Shown here: positions 24,566 through 36,541 of the stretch, piece by piece
Layout of the letters: every line of letters begins with the position of its first letter
Position numbering within the stretch: the stretch's first letter is position 1
Source: Lithospermum erythrorhizon
Lineage: Eukaryota > Streptophyta > Magnoliopsida > Boraginales > Boraginaceae
DNA: 64,000 nt
Assembly (NCBI GenBank): GCA_019722365.1
Contig: JADFUC010000649.1
Coordinates: forward strand, 62,001 to 126,000
Direction of reading: 5' to 3'
Translations under genes and position numbers: made by a program
Notes under the pieces: model-generated
What the model was told of the DNA's origin: nothing
Seen by the model: the letters and a program-made list of their open reading frames with translations, nothing else
The model's database searches: none

Positions 24566-25089
24566 CGTAGCATGAAATACTGTTTTAGCGTCTTTTTTGA
24601 GTAATGACCGTTATGGATTACCTTCTTTCGTTCCACTGCTATGAGTTCGATATTTGCATATTACTGTTCAAATATGTTGGGTTATTGAGTTCAAACAAGG
24701 GTGAGAGCGTCATGTGTGATGCAACTGATACTGTCTCAGATCAAAGGGTTTTAGTGGTGTTCCCTTTTGTATATGGTCCAAAGTTACAATCTAGAACAGG
24801 CGGTGGTCCTTTGTCTGAGATTCGGCTCCACTCGAAGCTTTAACGTCTTGTTCATGCAGATTTAGTGTAAGGCTTATACGTACCAAATTTGGTCGATCCT
24901 TACTGGGGGCTTGACAAACTTGATCTTGAGATAGTTATGAAATTTTTCTTATTCGTAGATTATATATCTGTGGCTTTTCAAAGCGCGTTAGATAATGTGG
25001 ATAATGTCTGTTCAACTTTGGCTCGTGGTGAGGTTCCTTGTTCGGCTTTAGAAAGCGTTTTGGGCGTGATATGTTCCCGGTAGCCTAAA
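24566..25089. other. Unassigned DNA before R2
   Basis: Two open frames (24604-24843, 24889-25083) have no recognisable domain. This stretch may be the diverged 5' part of R2 or internal element DNA. Confidence 0.35.
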
Positions 25090-26574
25090 ACTTGAACAGT
25101 AGTTAATAAACATGTCAGATGGCAACTTTTAGACATAGTGGATATGTTCTGCTTGGAATTAACTAGCGACTTAGTAATTGGAAGATTCTCTCCTATTCAT
25201 ATGGATATTCGTAAGTTGAATATCTAGAGATGCTTGTGAGTTATCTTGGACATGATCTCCCTTTATGTCAGGCCCGGATGAACATTGCTTGGCGTGTGCG
25301 GTGTGGGATTTCACCTGGTGACAACTTAGCGGATGATGAAATGGGACTTAGTAGCTTTCGATATGCTCTTTGTGCTTTTGGTGGGACTTGATTTGGGATA
25401 GAACTCCGAGCTTATAAAAATTTATATGGGTGATAGCAATAGTGGTGAAGTAATGTACACTTTGTTTATGTCTGGCCTTAGCAGTGTGTTGTTGTAGAAT
25501 GAGGCTTAGTGACATTTGGTCTAACTTGGTTGTTTTAGGTGTGAAACCATATATCTTTAGTTTGTACTATAGCGACCTTGTTTTATTGGGTAATTGATGG
25601 GGGAACACAGAGATTTAACGAAGCAATGTGCGCTTCTAGTTGTCTGTGACGGCCTTAACGAACATTCTTGTAGTGATGATCGGTATGAGAAGGTGGGATA
25701 TCGGGACAGTGGTAATGCGATCGGCACCACCGAGGCCGAGGGCACTTAGTAGCGTGTTTCTGCACAGGGGTGCCAGGCTCGGTGTGTTTCGACTTGATCA
25801 ATCGCTTTTGAGATTTTTGATGTTCACGCGGGTATAAATACAGCTTATTCCTGAATATTCGAAGCGTTCTTGAGAAATTTGTGTCAGATTCTCATCAGAT
25901 TTTGCTTCTAACTTGAAGAATTACTGCGTTTGTGCAGTAATTCCACCTTAGGCGCCTATTTTGGCTGCCCAGAGGAATTTCATACCAAAAAGTAATTGTT
26001 TCTGCTGATGGTTTAAAATATTTAACTTAGAGAATTTCAGAGGTCGTCCTCTGTATTTTCTCAAGTGTTTTTCTGAGTAGTTCTAGGATTTTCTTCATGA
26101 ATATTTCGAAATATAGGGGAGTTTATAGGCCTTCGGGTTTCACTTGCTCTGATTGGTTGGTTTAACTCCAAGAATAAGAAAGAGGCGCCTATTTTGATGT
26201 AGGAAGAAGGTTTCGGATCTTTTTCTAGGTCAAACACATTTTCATGTTGACCCCGGACCTTTTGGAGCCTTTATTTTGAACCCCATAACTTTTGGAGTGT
26301 TCATTTTGAACCCGAAAGTTCCAGAACTTTAATTTTAGGCCCTATGGAAGATATTGTTGCAATAAAATTAGGAATTTTTAGCCTCGAACCCTAGATTTAA
26401 TGTACATTTAATTTGGGACTATTTTCTCAGAAACCCTTGTTCGTACGAGGGTTTTACATTAAATTTTAGGGTTCGATTAAGAGCCCTACATAGGTATTAC
26501 TTTTTAGTGGCTCGATTTTAATTAATTTGATTAATTCATTTTAATCAATTTAATTAATTTTTAATAAGTTTTCA
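25090..26574 (+). repeat. R2 copy of dispersed LTR-like repeat
   Basis: From about 25290 it aligns with R1 (GGCGTGTGCGGTGTG; TTTGGTGGGACTTGATTTG; GTGTGTTGTTGTAGA). It keeps the whole 3' half, including CCGGACCTTTTGGAGCC, AACCCTAGATTTAATG, TACGAGGGTTTTA and the terminal AATTAATTTTTAATAAG. The first ~400 bases corresponding to the start of R1 are missing or too diverged. Confidence 0.7.
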
Positions 26575-29500
26575 CTGTCTACATACTAATCATAAACTAA
26601 CAATCAAGTTCGAATTAATTTAAATAATTTTATGGATTGGTTATATATCCTTAGTAGCAATTAATATATATACTTCCTATATACCACATGATGATATTTT
26701 TGAAGTTGATAGTCCACAAACCACAAGCCATCAGTTTGGTAAGTGGGTGGAAAGTTTACTGAAACCATATGCAATTTAATTAGTACAACTTTAATTTCCT
26801 TTTTAAGGGGAAATGAGAAACCTGCATGGTTTTATACGCAACAATCTTCTAGAAACTCACCTACCCACAAATCCACTTCGCAACGTCGATCAATGATGTG
26901 AAACTGGTTCGTTCATGTTATTTTTATTTGGGTATTTTGTTATAAGTTAATTGATGATTATCTTTTGCATGATATTAATCTATCAATGATTATTACTACC
27001 ACTCACAAATATATTGCCTAGCTTTATGACTTTCTTGCATAGATCTATTATTTATCGTCTTCCATTACTTTCCATATCCTAATGATATGATGGTTACATA
27101 AATCAAAGTAATAAATAATGAAAGATCTCAGTACGTAGAGATCGATAATAACAATAAACAGAGAACTAATAAGTACTCCATTAGATTAATGTATATGGAC
27201 TAGATGGTAAAAATAAAGATGAGGTGTTCTAAAGACTACAGTGCAAAAAATTATTTGCTCATAGGCAATTTCAATTGAATTAAATATAAACATGTAATCT
27301 ATCATAATTACTGAGATCAAATTGATAATTAACTCTAATTATAATAATAAAGACACTTTACTTTGTTTTTAATAGTTAAATCGAGATTTGGTCGAGCCAT
27401 GCATGACTTTTAATTACCAACGAAGTTTATTTCACCCTAAAATTCACTGGTAACGTGTATTGCGATTGGTTTTAAATTTCTTTTGATCAAAGAGCCAGAC
27501 CATTAACCACTTTGAGAGTAGGTGGATATAGTGGATGAATTGGAGGCATGGAGAAGTCAAACCCCTGAATTTAGTGAAAAATTTAATTTTGTCAAACATT
27601 TTTTCGAAACTTTAATTATTCTTTTAAGTAAAAATATATTATATTGTTTGTCCTACTAAAATTTTATATTTTTTTCTTACAAGTATAGTATTAAATAATT
27701 CGTCCTTTTATATAAAAATTCTAATTCCGTTATTAGATTAATATATGTGGTTAGAGTAATGAAGGTTGTGGTTGAGGTTACTGATCCATGAAATTGCCGG
27801 CGGAAGAGATGAAATAAAACTCTTTGACGTATATGCATAGATTGGCTGATAGGCATGCATATTGTTTATTCAAATGATGCGCTGACTGCTAGGATTTACA
27901 TATTATTAATTCATAAGTATGTTCAGTTCTTGAAAATAATTAGTTGTTGAATGATGATTGTCAAAGCCGGATTAGGTACTTAGTTCAAGATTAGGTTATC
28001 TTATGTTTGAAGTTTTTGGCTTCCAAGACCAAGCATATCATGAAGCATATACTACATAATTTTCAATGTCTTACAGTGGAAAATTCCCTTTAGTTGAGGT
28101 TGTTTGGTTGGAATGAAAGTGGCGTATGTAAAAAATTCACTTCAACTAAGTGTCCTTTTAACACTCCAAAATTTGATTGTCAAAGACTTATTTTACATTA
28201 GAATATTTTCTTTACAAGATCAACAAATCAAATTCGTTTGTATGATATTGGTAGTGACTATGATGTCTATTCTGAGAACATTTGGAGTGAAACAACCCCT
28301 CCCCTCACTCTACATAGTTTTAGTACTAGCTTCATCACTAAAAGATTTTTACATTCATTTTAATTTTAATGAGTTGACTTTTTTCAATTTTGAAATCAAA
28401 TAAATTTTAATATGTTATATATTTGTTTGAAAAACATATCAATATTAGTATTTTCAACATACTTTACTATTAACTTGATAATTTCGATTCAAATAAAAGT
28501 TTTGGATGTCAATCAAGATCATAATATTTGTTAATCCTTGACCATAAAAAAGTCAAATTGCCAAAATGGTACCAAGTTGCACTTTGGTCCCTAATAATAG
28601 TGTCACCGTAGCAATTTAGTCCCTGAGACATTAAAGTTAGAATTTAACCCCAAACTAAGGTTTTCAAATCTAAAACATCCCGAGATTAAATGTGACGTTA
28701 GTCAGAATCAGTGTAAATCTCTTTTGTGCTATTAACGGGGACCAGTACAACTCGGCCACTATCGTGTGAATCATTTCGCAATTATCTCTAGTATTATATA
28801 TGTAAATGATTGATTACACTATATACATACACTTCTTATCTATTACTCCCTCCGTTTCAAAACACATGATCATCTAGAAAAATGTTACTTTTTCACAATA
28901 GTTGATTGTTTACAATTTTAATATACCTTTTACAATTCCAATATAACATTTTATATTTTCAATGTAGCTTTTTACAATCCCAATGTAGTTTTTCACAATC
29001 CCTTAATTTCGACATAATTGTTGATACGTGAAAATTAATTGATGACTTAACTAAATCCTAATTTTACGAGGTTTAATTAATTAGTTAAGTCACGTCCGGT
29101 CAGAAAATTACAAATGACATTAATGTTTATTATGAAGCCAGTTAGGATTTCGATTCATTCTCCAACCAAAACCTAAAATATGATAAATAGGATTCCCTAC
29201 ATTTTAGCAAATTCCAAACATCTTGAATAAACTAAAATGATCAAATTAGGATTTTATCATCATATAAAATCTAAAAAGATACCTCATGCTATAATGTTGC
29301 GAGAAAGTAGGGTTTTCCAATGAACGGACACATAATCCAATCGTTGGACATATTTCGTCATTCTTCTCAATGGCTCACATCGTGACACCTTATCAATCCT
29401 CATAGTTGTGGTTTTAATCAAATATCAAGATAAAGCCAACTTGATGATCCTTGTCAAAACCTAGGCCATTAAAATCAATAAATTAATTATTAGCTTTAAA

Positions 29501-29781
29501 ATTCTAAGTCATGAAAATCACCTATAATTAGTTTCGAATCAATCAATTATAAGAACGGAAATAAACGCCAAAGAGGTTATATAACCCCCGCCCCCCCTAG
29601 GCGCCTATATTGAAACTACAGAATAATTATAGTAGAAAATATAGCTTGCTTAGAGATACTTAAAAATTATGTTCAAGTCCCACTACTAAAATAAAACAAA
29701 TCACCGATTAAAACCCAAAAAAACAAAATCAATCATCCCTATAGACCAATTGGCGCCCTAAATTCTCAAAAGATAGGGGAG
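26575..29781. other. Intergenic AT-rich DNA, MITE traces
   Basis: No supported gene. A Stowaway-type left end (TACTCCCTCCGTTTC) lies at 28844-28858, without a clear right end. Around 28570-28760 the words TTTGGTCCCTAA and TTTAGTCCCTGAGAC resemble the ends of small MULE/MITE families. A C-run lies near 29586. A 99-codon frame at 28104-28403 has no known domain. Confidence 0.5.
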
Positions 29782-30184
29782 TGTTGGAAATATGAACTGT
29801 TAAAATCTTATAATATATATGTCCGTTGAACAATTAAATTGTACAATCGATTATTACATTTAATAATAATAATTATACGTTCAGATGTATGTTCCATTGT
29901 TAGACAATTGACATATTAGGTAACTCGATTGAATTTATGGGTTATGATGACTACTAGAGTCTCATTGTAATCTATATATTAATATGATGTCAGCTAAAAC
30001 ATAAATTAACATATTACTAATTTCGACGAGCTTCCAAGCCGGGTCACACACAACAACCCAAATCTCGACTATAATTTAATTATAACCTCCGGGGTTTAAA
30101 ATGAAACTATATGGAAATGCTGGGACGAAATTTCAATTGTTGGAATTCCACCCCATGCGCGCGCGGATCGAGGAGAAAGAGGGA

Positions 30185-30197
30185 GAAGGTTCTAGAA
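30185..30197 (+). promoter_or_regulatory. Perfect three-unit heat-shock element in LTR-A
   Basis: GAA-GG-TTC-TA-GAA matches the GAAnnTTCnnGAA form of the binding site for trimeric heat-shock factors. It is the most upstream of three perfect sites in this LTR. Confidence 0.75.
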
Positions 30198-30231
30198 CCT
30201 CTCCTATTTTTGTGGGGTTTATCCTTAGGGT

Positions 30232-30244
30232 TTCTAGAATGTTC
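30232..30244 (+). promoter_or_regulatory. Perfect three-unit heat-shock element in LTR-A
   Basis: TTC-TA-GAA-TG-TTC. In LTR-B the corresponding sequence has lost its spacing (TTCTGAAAGTTC), so only LTR-A keeps it intact. Confidence 0.75.
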
Positions 30245-30266
30245 CTACCTCCTTAAGGGATAGACA

Positions 30267-30279
30267 TTCTAGAACATTC
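30267..30279 (+). promoter_or_regulatory. Perfect three-unit heat-shock element next to the TATA box
   Basis: TTC-TA-GAA-CA-TTC, ending 9 bases before TATATATAGG. This is the expected position for a heat-shock promoter. LTR-B keeps the first two units at 44025-44032. Confidence 0.78.
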
Positions 30280-30288
30280 CACCACCCC

Positions 30289-30298
30289 TATATATAGG
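30289..30298 (+). promoter_or_regulatory. TATA box of Cop-I LTR-A
   Basis: TATATATAGG. It is conserved at the matching place in LTR-B (44047-44056) and as TATATAAAGG in LTR-C (46068-46077). Transcription would start about 30 bases downstream. Confidence 0.7.
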
Positions 30299-30655
30299 CC
30301 ATCTTTTGCATGGAAATATTTGCTCATTCATTCTTGGCTTTTGTGAAAATCAAAAGACAAAACTCTATCTCCCTCTATTTTCCAAGCATGACTAAGAGCT
30401 GGGAAAATCACATTGAATTTTTCCGCCTAACCTCGGCTTACGCTTAATATTTTAAAGGAGTTCTAGTAAAGCTCACGGAGATACGTTGGTGTGGACTATT
30501 CTACGCATAATCTACATTGATTCTTTAGAGTCTCAAAAACAGACTCAAATTCCATGATCTCCAAAAGTACATCAGATGTTCTGTTTTATTATATTCTCAG
30601 AGAACTTCTAGTTACTACTTTTATAATTGTTATTTTAATTGTGAAACCTAACAAG

Positions 30656-30667
30656 TGGTATCACAGC
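30656..30667 (+). other. Primer-binding site of Cop-I
   Basis: TGGTATCACAGC lies two bases after LTR-A. It differs by one base from TGGTATCAGAGC, the usual copia primer site complementary to the 3' end of initiator tRNA-Met. Confidence 0.85.
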
Positions 30668-32990
30668 TGTGCTACGAACTCTAATTAAATAATTAAATGC
30701 ATGAAAATCATTTATGATTGTTGAATCTGAATTTTATATGTTTGAATTATAATTAGATAATTTTTAATTCAAATTGTAGAAGTATGTTGATTAAATAATT
30801 AAATATGATTAATTGTTAATCATTTTCAAAAATAATTAATATAGTTAAATCAGAAATATTTTTCTAGACTTTTGCGAATTTTTTGGGAAATTTTTTAGCA
30901 AAGTTTTATATCGGCTTGCTTTTTGAATAGATTAAACTGATCATTTTAGAACCGCAGAGTAAATAAGGATGACATCAACCCTATGCTACCAAATAGTTGA
31001 TCGCTGCCGCATCAACGCGACGACACGCTACGCGCATGACGCCACCTTTGTCTTTTAGTGCGCGTTGCCCGATCTACCTTAGACAGCTCCTGGATCGACG
31101 CTGCTTTCAGCGGACTGTATTGGGCTAAGTGTCTGACTCGCGATTGGGCCCTCGCTTGGCTTGTGGTTTAATCTCGTACTGCGTTTTATTGCTGGGGACG
31201 TTTGTTTTGGGTTTTCTAAATTGTTTTAAGTTCTATTTTGCTCAAATTTAACATTTCTTATGTTAGTTAAAATTATTTTAAATTAATTTTAAGTGGGAAA
31301 TTAGTTTAATTAATTTAATTTAACTACTTTTAATAATTCTAATTTGATTAAAATTTATTTTAATTGATATTTGATGTTAAATTAAATTAAAGCCTATTAA
31401 TTAATTAATTCTAATTTGATTAGATTTAATAATTTGAATTGGATTTAATTAAATTAAAACCACATATTATTAATAGGAGTTGTTTAAGAACATATAATTT
31501 GAAATTAAATTTTATTAAAAGTGTAAATTAAATAAATTGTATTTTTACAAATACTTATTATTTAATATTAATTGTAAAAATATTTCAAAATAGTTTAAGT
31601 TCATATTTCATATTATATGCAATTAAATCTGTATATTTCATTTGATGAATATACGATATATATTTATTTAGATTATTTGTGTGCCTTTACAATTGTTCAT
31701 ATCTGTTATAATATCATGCTTTGATATTAATATTGTTGGATAATGAGAATTAGATGCTTATAAATATGATAATGGATAAAAACTAGATAAGTGATATGAG
31801 TTAAATATATTTTTGGGAAATACGGCAAATGAGTTTTTGCCTAAAATGAATTAGTATTGTACTACGTTTCAATTTATTATCATTTAATGTAAATATAAAT
31901 ACTGAAATTCGAGGAGCCGTGCGTACGATGTAGATATCGTAGATTAGGCATTGTTTAGAACTATCTAGATTTTATGGTCATATCACGAGTCTCTATTAGT
32001 GTTATATTTTATGCTTGTAATTTATAAGTATATAACCTGCTATGATGAGTTTTACTTAATTACAAGACATGTTAAAATATAACTAATTCACCATAAATTA
32101 AGTAGTACTCTCATACCAACTCTAAAGTTGATTGAACCTCATTTATAAAGCGGACTGTATTTGCAGCGATCATACTTAAGACTTCTTTCCAAATTCGGTG
32201 TTTATACGATTCCCAATCGATCGACTCGGGGCTATAACATTCAACCCGACTTTACGGCCGGTAGACTTCGTTACTTAAATGGTAATGTCCAATTGATCGC
32301 ATTTTGGGCCTGACAAAAGAGGTCACTATACGCCTAAGATGAACTTTAGTGACGCCAAGAATCACGATACCATGACATGGTGCACCTAAATTGTGGATTG
32401 GAGTTTAAATGGCGCAGCACTGCTCGATTCTCACTATGTAGGATCTAGTATATACTTAGTGCATTTCAATGAAATTGTAAGCACAAGTAGTAATTCTATT
32501 ATATTACTTTTAGAATTATTTATTATGACATGAATAACTAAAGTTATATTATTTTTACATATCTTCTATTATAGTCAATTAGCACGTATGAATAATAACT
32601 CTAAAATATTCAGCTCCACTATGAAGAAATGCAATATGCATCACTTTTTCCCTTCTGATGATATAAAACAAATCATGGAATGACAATAAATACATGGCGT
32701 ATATGGGCGAGAGGTACGATTACCACTCGTATCACAAATATTTATGTTGTAACACCTCCGCTTCACTTGGGACACACGGGTGCTCAACACAGGTGTGGCT
32801 CTACATTTGTAAAAATATACGAGATTTACATAATAGAATAAAGGTAGTACGAGATGAAGTAGATCTGGCAAAAGAACGGAGCAAAGTTAGCCACAGGACC
32901 GTTTGTTTAAGACCAAATATTAATGGCAGGTACTTAAACTAAATAATGTCTGGCTAACGTACTGCTTAAGCGTAAATATCATTTCAATTT
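30668..32990 (+). other. Cop-I leader and decayed gag region
   Basis: AT-rich leader with a GC-rich block at 30990-31180. 31900-32460 is moderately GC-rich and should correspond to gag by position, but no Gag motif can be read. GGAGCCGTGC (31914-31923) also appears in reverse near 42780 in the Cop-II LTR region, so the two families share some leader-type sequence. Confidence 0.4.
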
Positions 32991-35760
32991 TACAATTGGA
33001 AAATGATGGCTATGCTCTTTCGATTAGTGGAAGTGGTTGTTTCATTACTCGAAATAGTATAGTTTATGGTACGGCATCTAGTCAGAATAGTCTCTATGTA
33101 TTGGATACAAACGTTGAGACCTACAATATAAATAATAAGAGAAACGAGTCAAATGACTTGAATTCCTCCTATTTGTGGCATTACAAACTTGGTCACATAA
33201 ATGATAAACGCATTAAGAAATTACATGTTGATGGAATTTTGACATCATCTGATTCTGAATCATATGATCAATGCGAATCATAAGCCAAGCAGTAAAGATG
33301 ACCAAAATCACCTTTCAATCGGGTACGCTGAGAGAGTAACCAATTTTTTGGGAATCATACATACTAATGTACTGTCCAATGAATACCCCGCCAGAGTGAG
33401 GTTACTCATACTTTATTACTGGATGATGACTACAGTAGATATGGTTACATATATCTACTGAAGCATAAACATGAAGCTTTGAAAAGTTCAAAGAGTTTCG
33501 TAAAAAGAAGTTAAGAACTAACTCAATAAACGATTAAGATTCTCCAATCGATGGGAATACTTAAGCTCGCGTATTCGGGAGAACATCTTAAAATCAGGGT
33601 ATTGTATCACAACTCATTTCTGCTGGAACACCAACACAATGGTGTATCTGAAAGGAGAAATCGAACTCTACTCGATATGGTTCAATGCATGATGAGAGCA
33701 CATTCAACCTGCTTACCGCTTTTGGGGATATACTACGTGACCGTCACGTATACACTAGATAAATGTCCAACTAAATCACTGCTAAGACCTTGGGCTACGA
33801 GACGGGTTCGGGGAATTGTCTCAAGATTGGTCATATGAAGATTTGGGATAGTGAAGCCTATGTCAAGAAATTGACCACGGACAAACTTGGACCCAAATCT
33901 GAGAAATGCTATTTCATTGCTTATTTCAAAAAAATCAAATGGTATTACTTCTATCTCAAACAGGAAAATAAGATTTTCTACCGCACGAAATGTAGCTTCG
34001 AGAAATTAAATACTTAGCCAAGATATAGAAGAAGCTATAATCTTGGAGTTGTTCAAGATAGTGAGGAAATCAACGCTTAGAACGCCACCGATTCACCTCA
34101 GAGGCAGCCCACCTTATATGAGGAAGTTCAACTTGATCCACGTGAAATCGTGATCGAGTCAATTGGCACTACACTCCCTGTGAGACGATAGAACTCGGCA
34201 AGAACACGACATTTGCATGGGAAGCTTTCAGAATGAAAGTGATGAGCCTTCTCGTATGAAGGAGCCATGAAAGACCAAAGATGTCGATAAACTTATCGCC
34301 ATGAAATTGAGGATAGATTCAATGTACCAAATGATGCTTTTGGACATCGATTTTTCGATCTACCCGGCGCTGCCAGACCTATCGAAACAGAAAGGGTATT
34401 TAAACTGTAAACCTGATAAAGATGGAATTGTCCATGTTTATAAGGCTAGACTTGTATCCAAAGGTTTCAAACAAATGTAAGGAATCGACATGATGAAATC
34501 TTCCCCCCAGCTTGTAAAGTTTAAATCTATTCGGATTATCTTAGCTCTCTCCGCCTATTACGATTATGAGATTTAATGTGATGGATGTGTTATCACATTC
34601 CCTTAATGTGAATCTAGAAAAGAACGGCATGACACAACCTCCGTGCTTTACATGTCCTAAGGGACCTAAAGATCTATTTATGGACTTAAGCAAAGATTCG
34701 TAAGCTGGAATTCGCTTTAATGGAATAATCAAAGAGTTTGGTTTCTCATTAAGAGTGAAGAAGATTCTTCCGTATATAAGCATTAGTGGGAGAAACATTG
34801 TATTTATAGTCCCCGGTATGTGTATTTACATACTAATCATAGGAAACGATTTCTACCTATGCTTGAATCTATCAAGTCATTTAAGCATGTAAAGTTTGCT
34901 TTCTCTATGAAAGCACTTAAGAAGCTCAATACATTTCTTGGAATTAAGGTCCATAGAAATCGATCTAAAAGGTTTATTGACTAAGTCAAATACTTATATT
35001 GATAAAGTGTTGAAAGATTTAAGATGGATAATTTCAAGAAAGAAATCCTCCTCTACGGCATAAATGGCATTACTCTCACCATTCCGATTGTCCCACAAAT
35101 GAGGCTAAAGAGAAAACGATGAGTGATGTTCCTTATGCATCAGCCATAGGATCCATCATGTATGCCATGTTATGTACACGTCCAGACGTATCGTACGCTC
35201 TAAGTGTAACAAGCCGTTACCAATCATGTCCAGGTGAAAATCATCGATCAGTAAGTGCCATACTTAAGTACTTATGAAGGACTAAATATATGTTCCTTTT
35301 GTATATGATGGGAATAATGAGTTATTAATAGCGGTTACACCGATGCCGCTTTCCAAAACCGATAGATTTTATAGTCAATCTCAATCGGTTACGTGATTTT
35401 GCCCCTTAACGCGCGCGGGGTGTCTGCGCAAGAGCGTGCCAGGCGCACTATACCGACCTAACAATAGAAGTTGAGTACATTCCATCTTCGGAAGCTGAGA
35501 AGGAAGCTGTCGATCAAGAAATTATGAACTTGAGTAATACCTAGCATTAGCTGTCCAAATGAGTTATACCGTGATAACACTAGAAAGAATACCAAGCCAA
35601 GAACTGCTATCAAGGTCCAGCAGTTGGTAACGGATAACACTAGAGCAATAAATCAAGATCATATCACAGATCCAGGCATGTACACAGGAAATATCATTTT
35701 ATTCGGGATATAACCGATAGAGGAAATGTTAGGATATTCGGCGATAAATGCAGCGCATCC
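32990..35760 (+). pseudogene. Cop-I pol remnant (IN-RT-RH)
   Basis: Read across three frames. GAG-pre-integrase: LWHYKLGHINDKRIKKL at 33173. Integrase: ERVTNFLGIIHTNV near 33327, HQHNGVSERRNRTLLDMV at 33629 and EAYVKKLTTDKLGPKSEKC near 33856. Reverse transcriptase: VYKARLVSKGFKQ near 34438, LNLIxxIILALSAYYDYEI-like sequence to ~34576, IKEFGF near 34730. RT/RNase H junction: PYASAIGSIMYAMLCTRPDV at 35130. RNase H: GYTDAAFQ near 35333, EVEYIPSSEAEKEAV near 35470, KYHFIRDITDRGNV-like at 35690. The order IN before RT defines Ty1/copia. Many stops and frameshifts; the YVDD catalytic motif is not intact in any frame I could read. Confidence 0.85.
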
Positions 35761-35847
35761 CTTTAACTAAACCACTACTCGGCAAGTACTTATAAATAAC
35801 ATGCATAGTAATCGGGTCTTAAGGACATCCTTATTCTAATCTTAGTG

Positions 35848-36541
35848 GGAGTATAGTTTGTCTTTATATATGTCATAGATGACCTGTAGGACAATGCCTG
35901 AATTTTTAAGCTTCAGTAATATCATTTTTTTTAAAATTGCATCAATACATGTATATACGCGATGATACATCATTACGAGTAATGAAAATGATTCATTTGC
36001 AATATAAGTTTTCTAGAGAGGTCTTTGGAGTTAAGGACTCAAACAAGAAACCTGCCTATCAAGCCTAGAAAACGACGATATTGTGGTCCCTAATCGGTAT
36101 TCACTATTGGAATCGAATGCCATTGATTAGTATGGGTTGATTGTCTGATCACGCTTCTCGATCGTAAGAGAGAATTAACTCTAGTGAATCACAATAGTAT
36201 ATGTGAAATGGTTTCAACAAAGGATATTGACATTGACAACACAGAATTTAGAAGATTGTATATCTGTGTCCTAAGAAGTTTCTCATAGAACTTATGTTAA
36301 ATGGCTATTCTTAGACCTGCGTGACCTGGTTTCACTTTATAGGAGTAATGTACTTTGACCCTGTCTAAACGTCTTCCGTAATAGGAGGATTATAAAAGAC
36401 TTGAGTTATGTATACTACAAGTATAGTTGTGAGATCTTGTACACAAGATGAAATTGCATAATCGATATATAACGGTTTAGATTTTCGTTTTCGAGAAGCC
36501 GATGTTGATGAGCACAACCTCAAGAATAGACCGAGATCAAG
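35848..36541 (+). other. Cop-I polypurine tract and post-pol region
   Basis: AGTGGGAGTAT (35848-35858) resembles the polypurine tract that primes plus-strand synthesis in copia elements. The following ~690 bases are not an LTR copy. They share blocks, read in reverse, with 36542-37440: CTAGAGAGG about 165-175 bases after the tract, followed by GA-AAACAAGAAACC-like sequence. So the forward and reverse elements carry related 3' regions that meet tail to tail at about 36542. Confidence 0.55.

Larger units (their letters stand above)
18902..26574 (+). mobile_element. Non-coding LTR-element-like unit bounded by R1 and R2
   Basis: Two direct copies of the same 1.5-1.8 kb repeat (R1 18902-20624, R2 ~25090-26574) bracket 4.5 kb of DNA that shows no gag or pol. 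It could be a large non-autonomous (LARD-like) element or two independent insertions. A Cop-II LTR (23339-24199) and two tandem arrays lie inside. No target-site duplication was found, and R2 lacks a recognisable 5' part. Confidence 0.45.
29782..30653 (+). repeat. LTR-A, 5' LTR of Cop-I (872 bp)
   Basis: It starts TGTTGGAAATATG and ends CCTAACA, with short inverted ends. LTR-B shares long near-identical stretches, for example CCACCCCATGCGC and GGATCGAGGAGAAAGAGGGA. The U3 part holds three perfect heat-shock elements followed by a TATA box (separate entries). The solo LTR-C (45502-46439) belongs to the same family but is more diverged. Confidence 0.88.

Noticed and set aside
28104..28403. 99-codon open frame as a membrane protein gene
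   Set aside because: Hydrophobic content follows from T-rich codons in AT-rich DNA. No domain, promoter or splice context supports it.
35861..36541. A Cop-I 3' LTR directly after the polypurine tract
   Set aside because: The sequence does not match LTR-A, lacks its TATA and heat-shock elements, and instead resembles the post-tract region of the reverse element.
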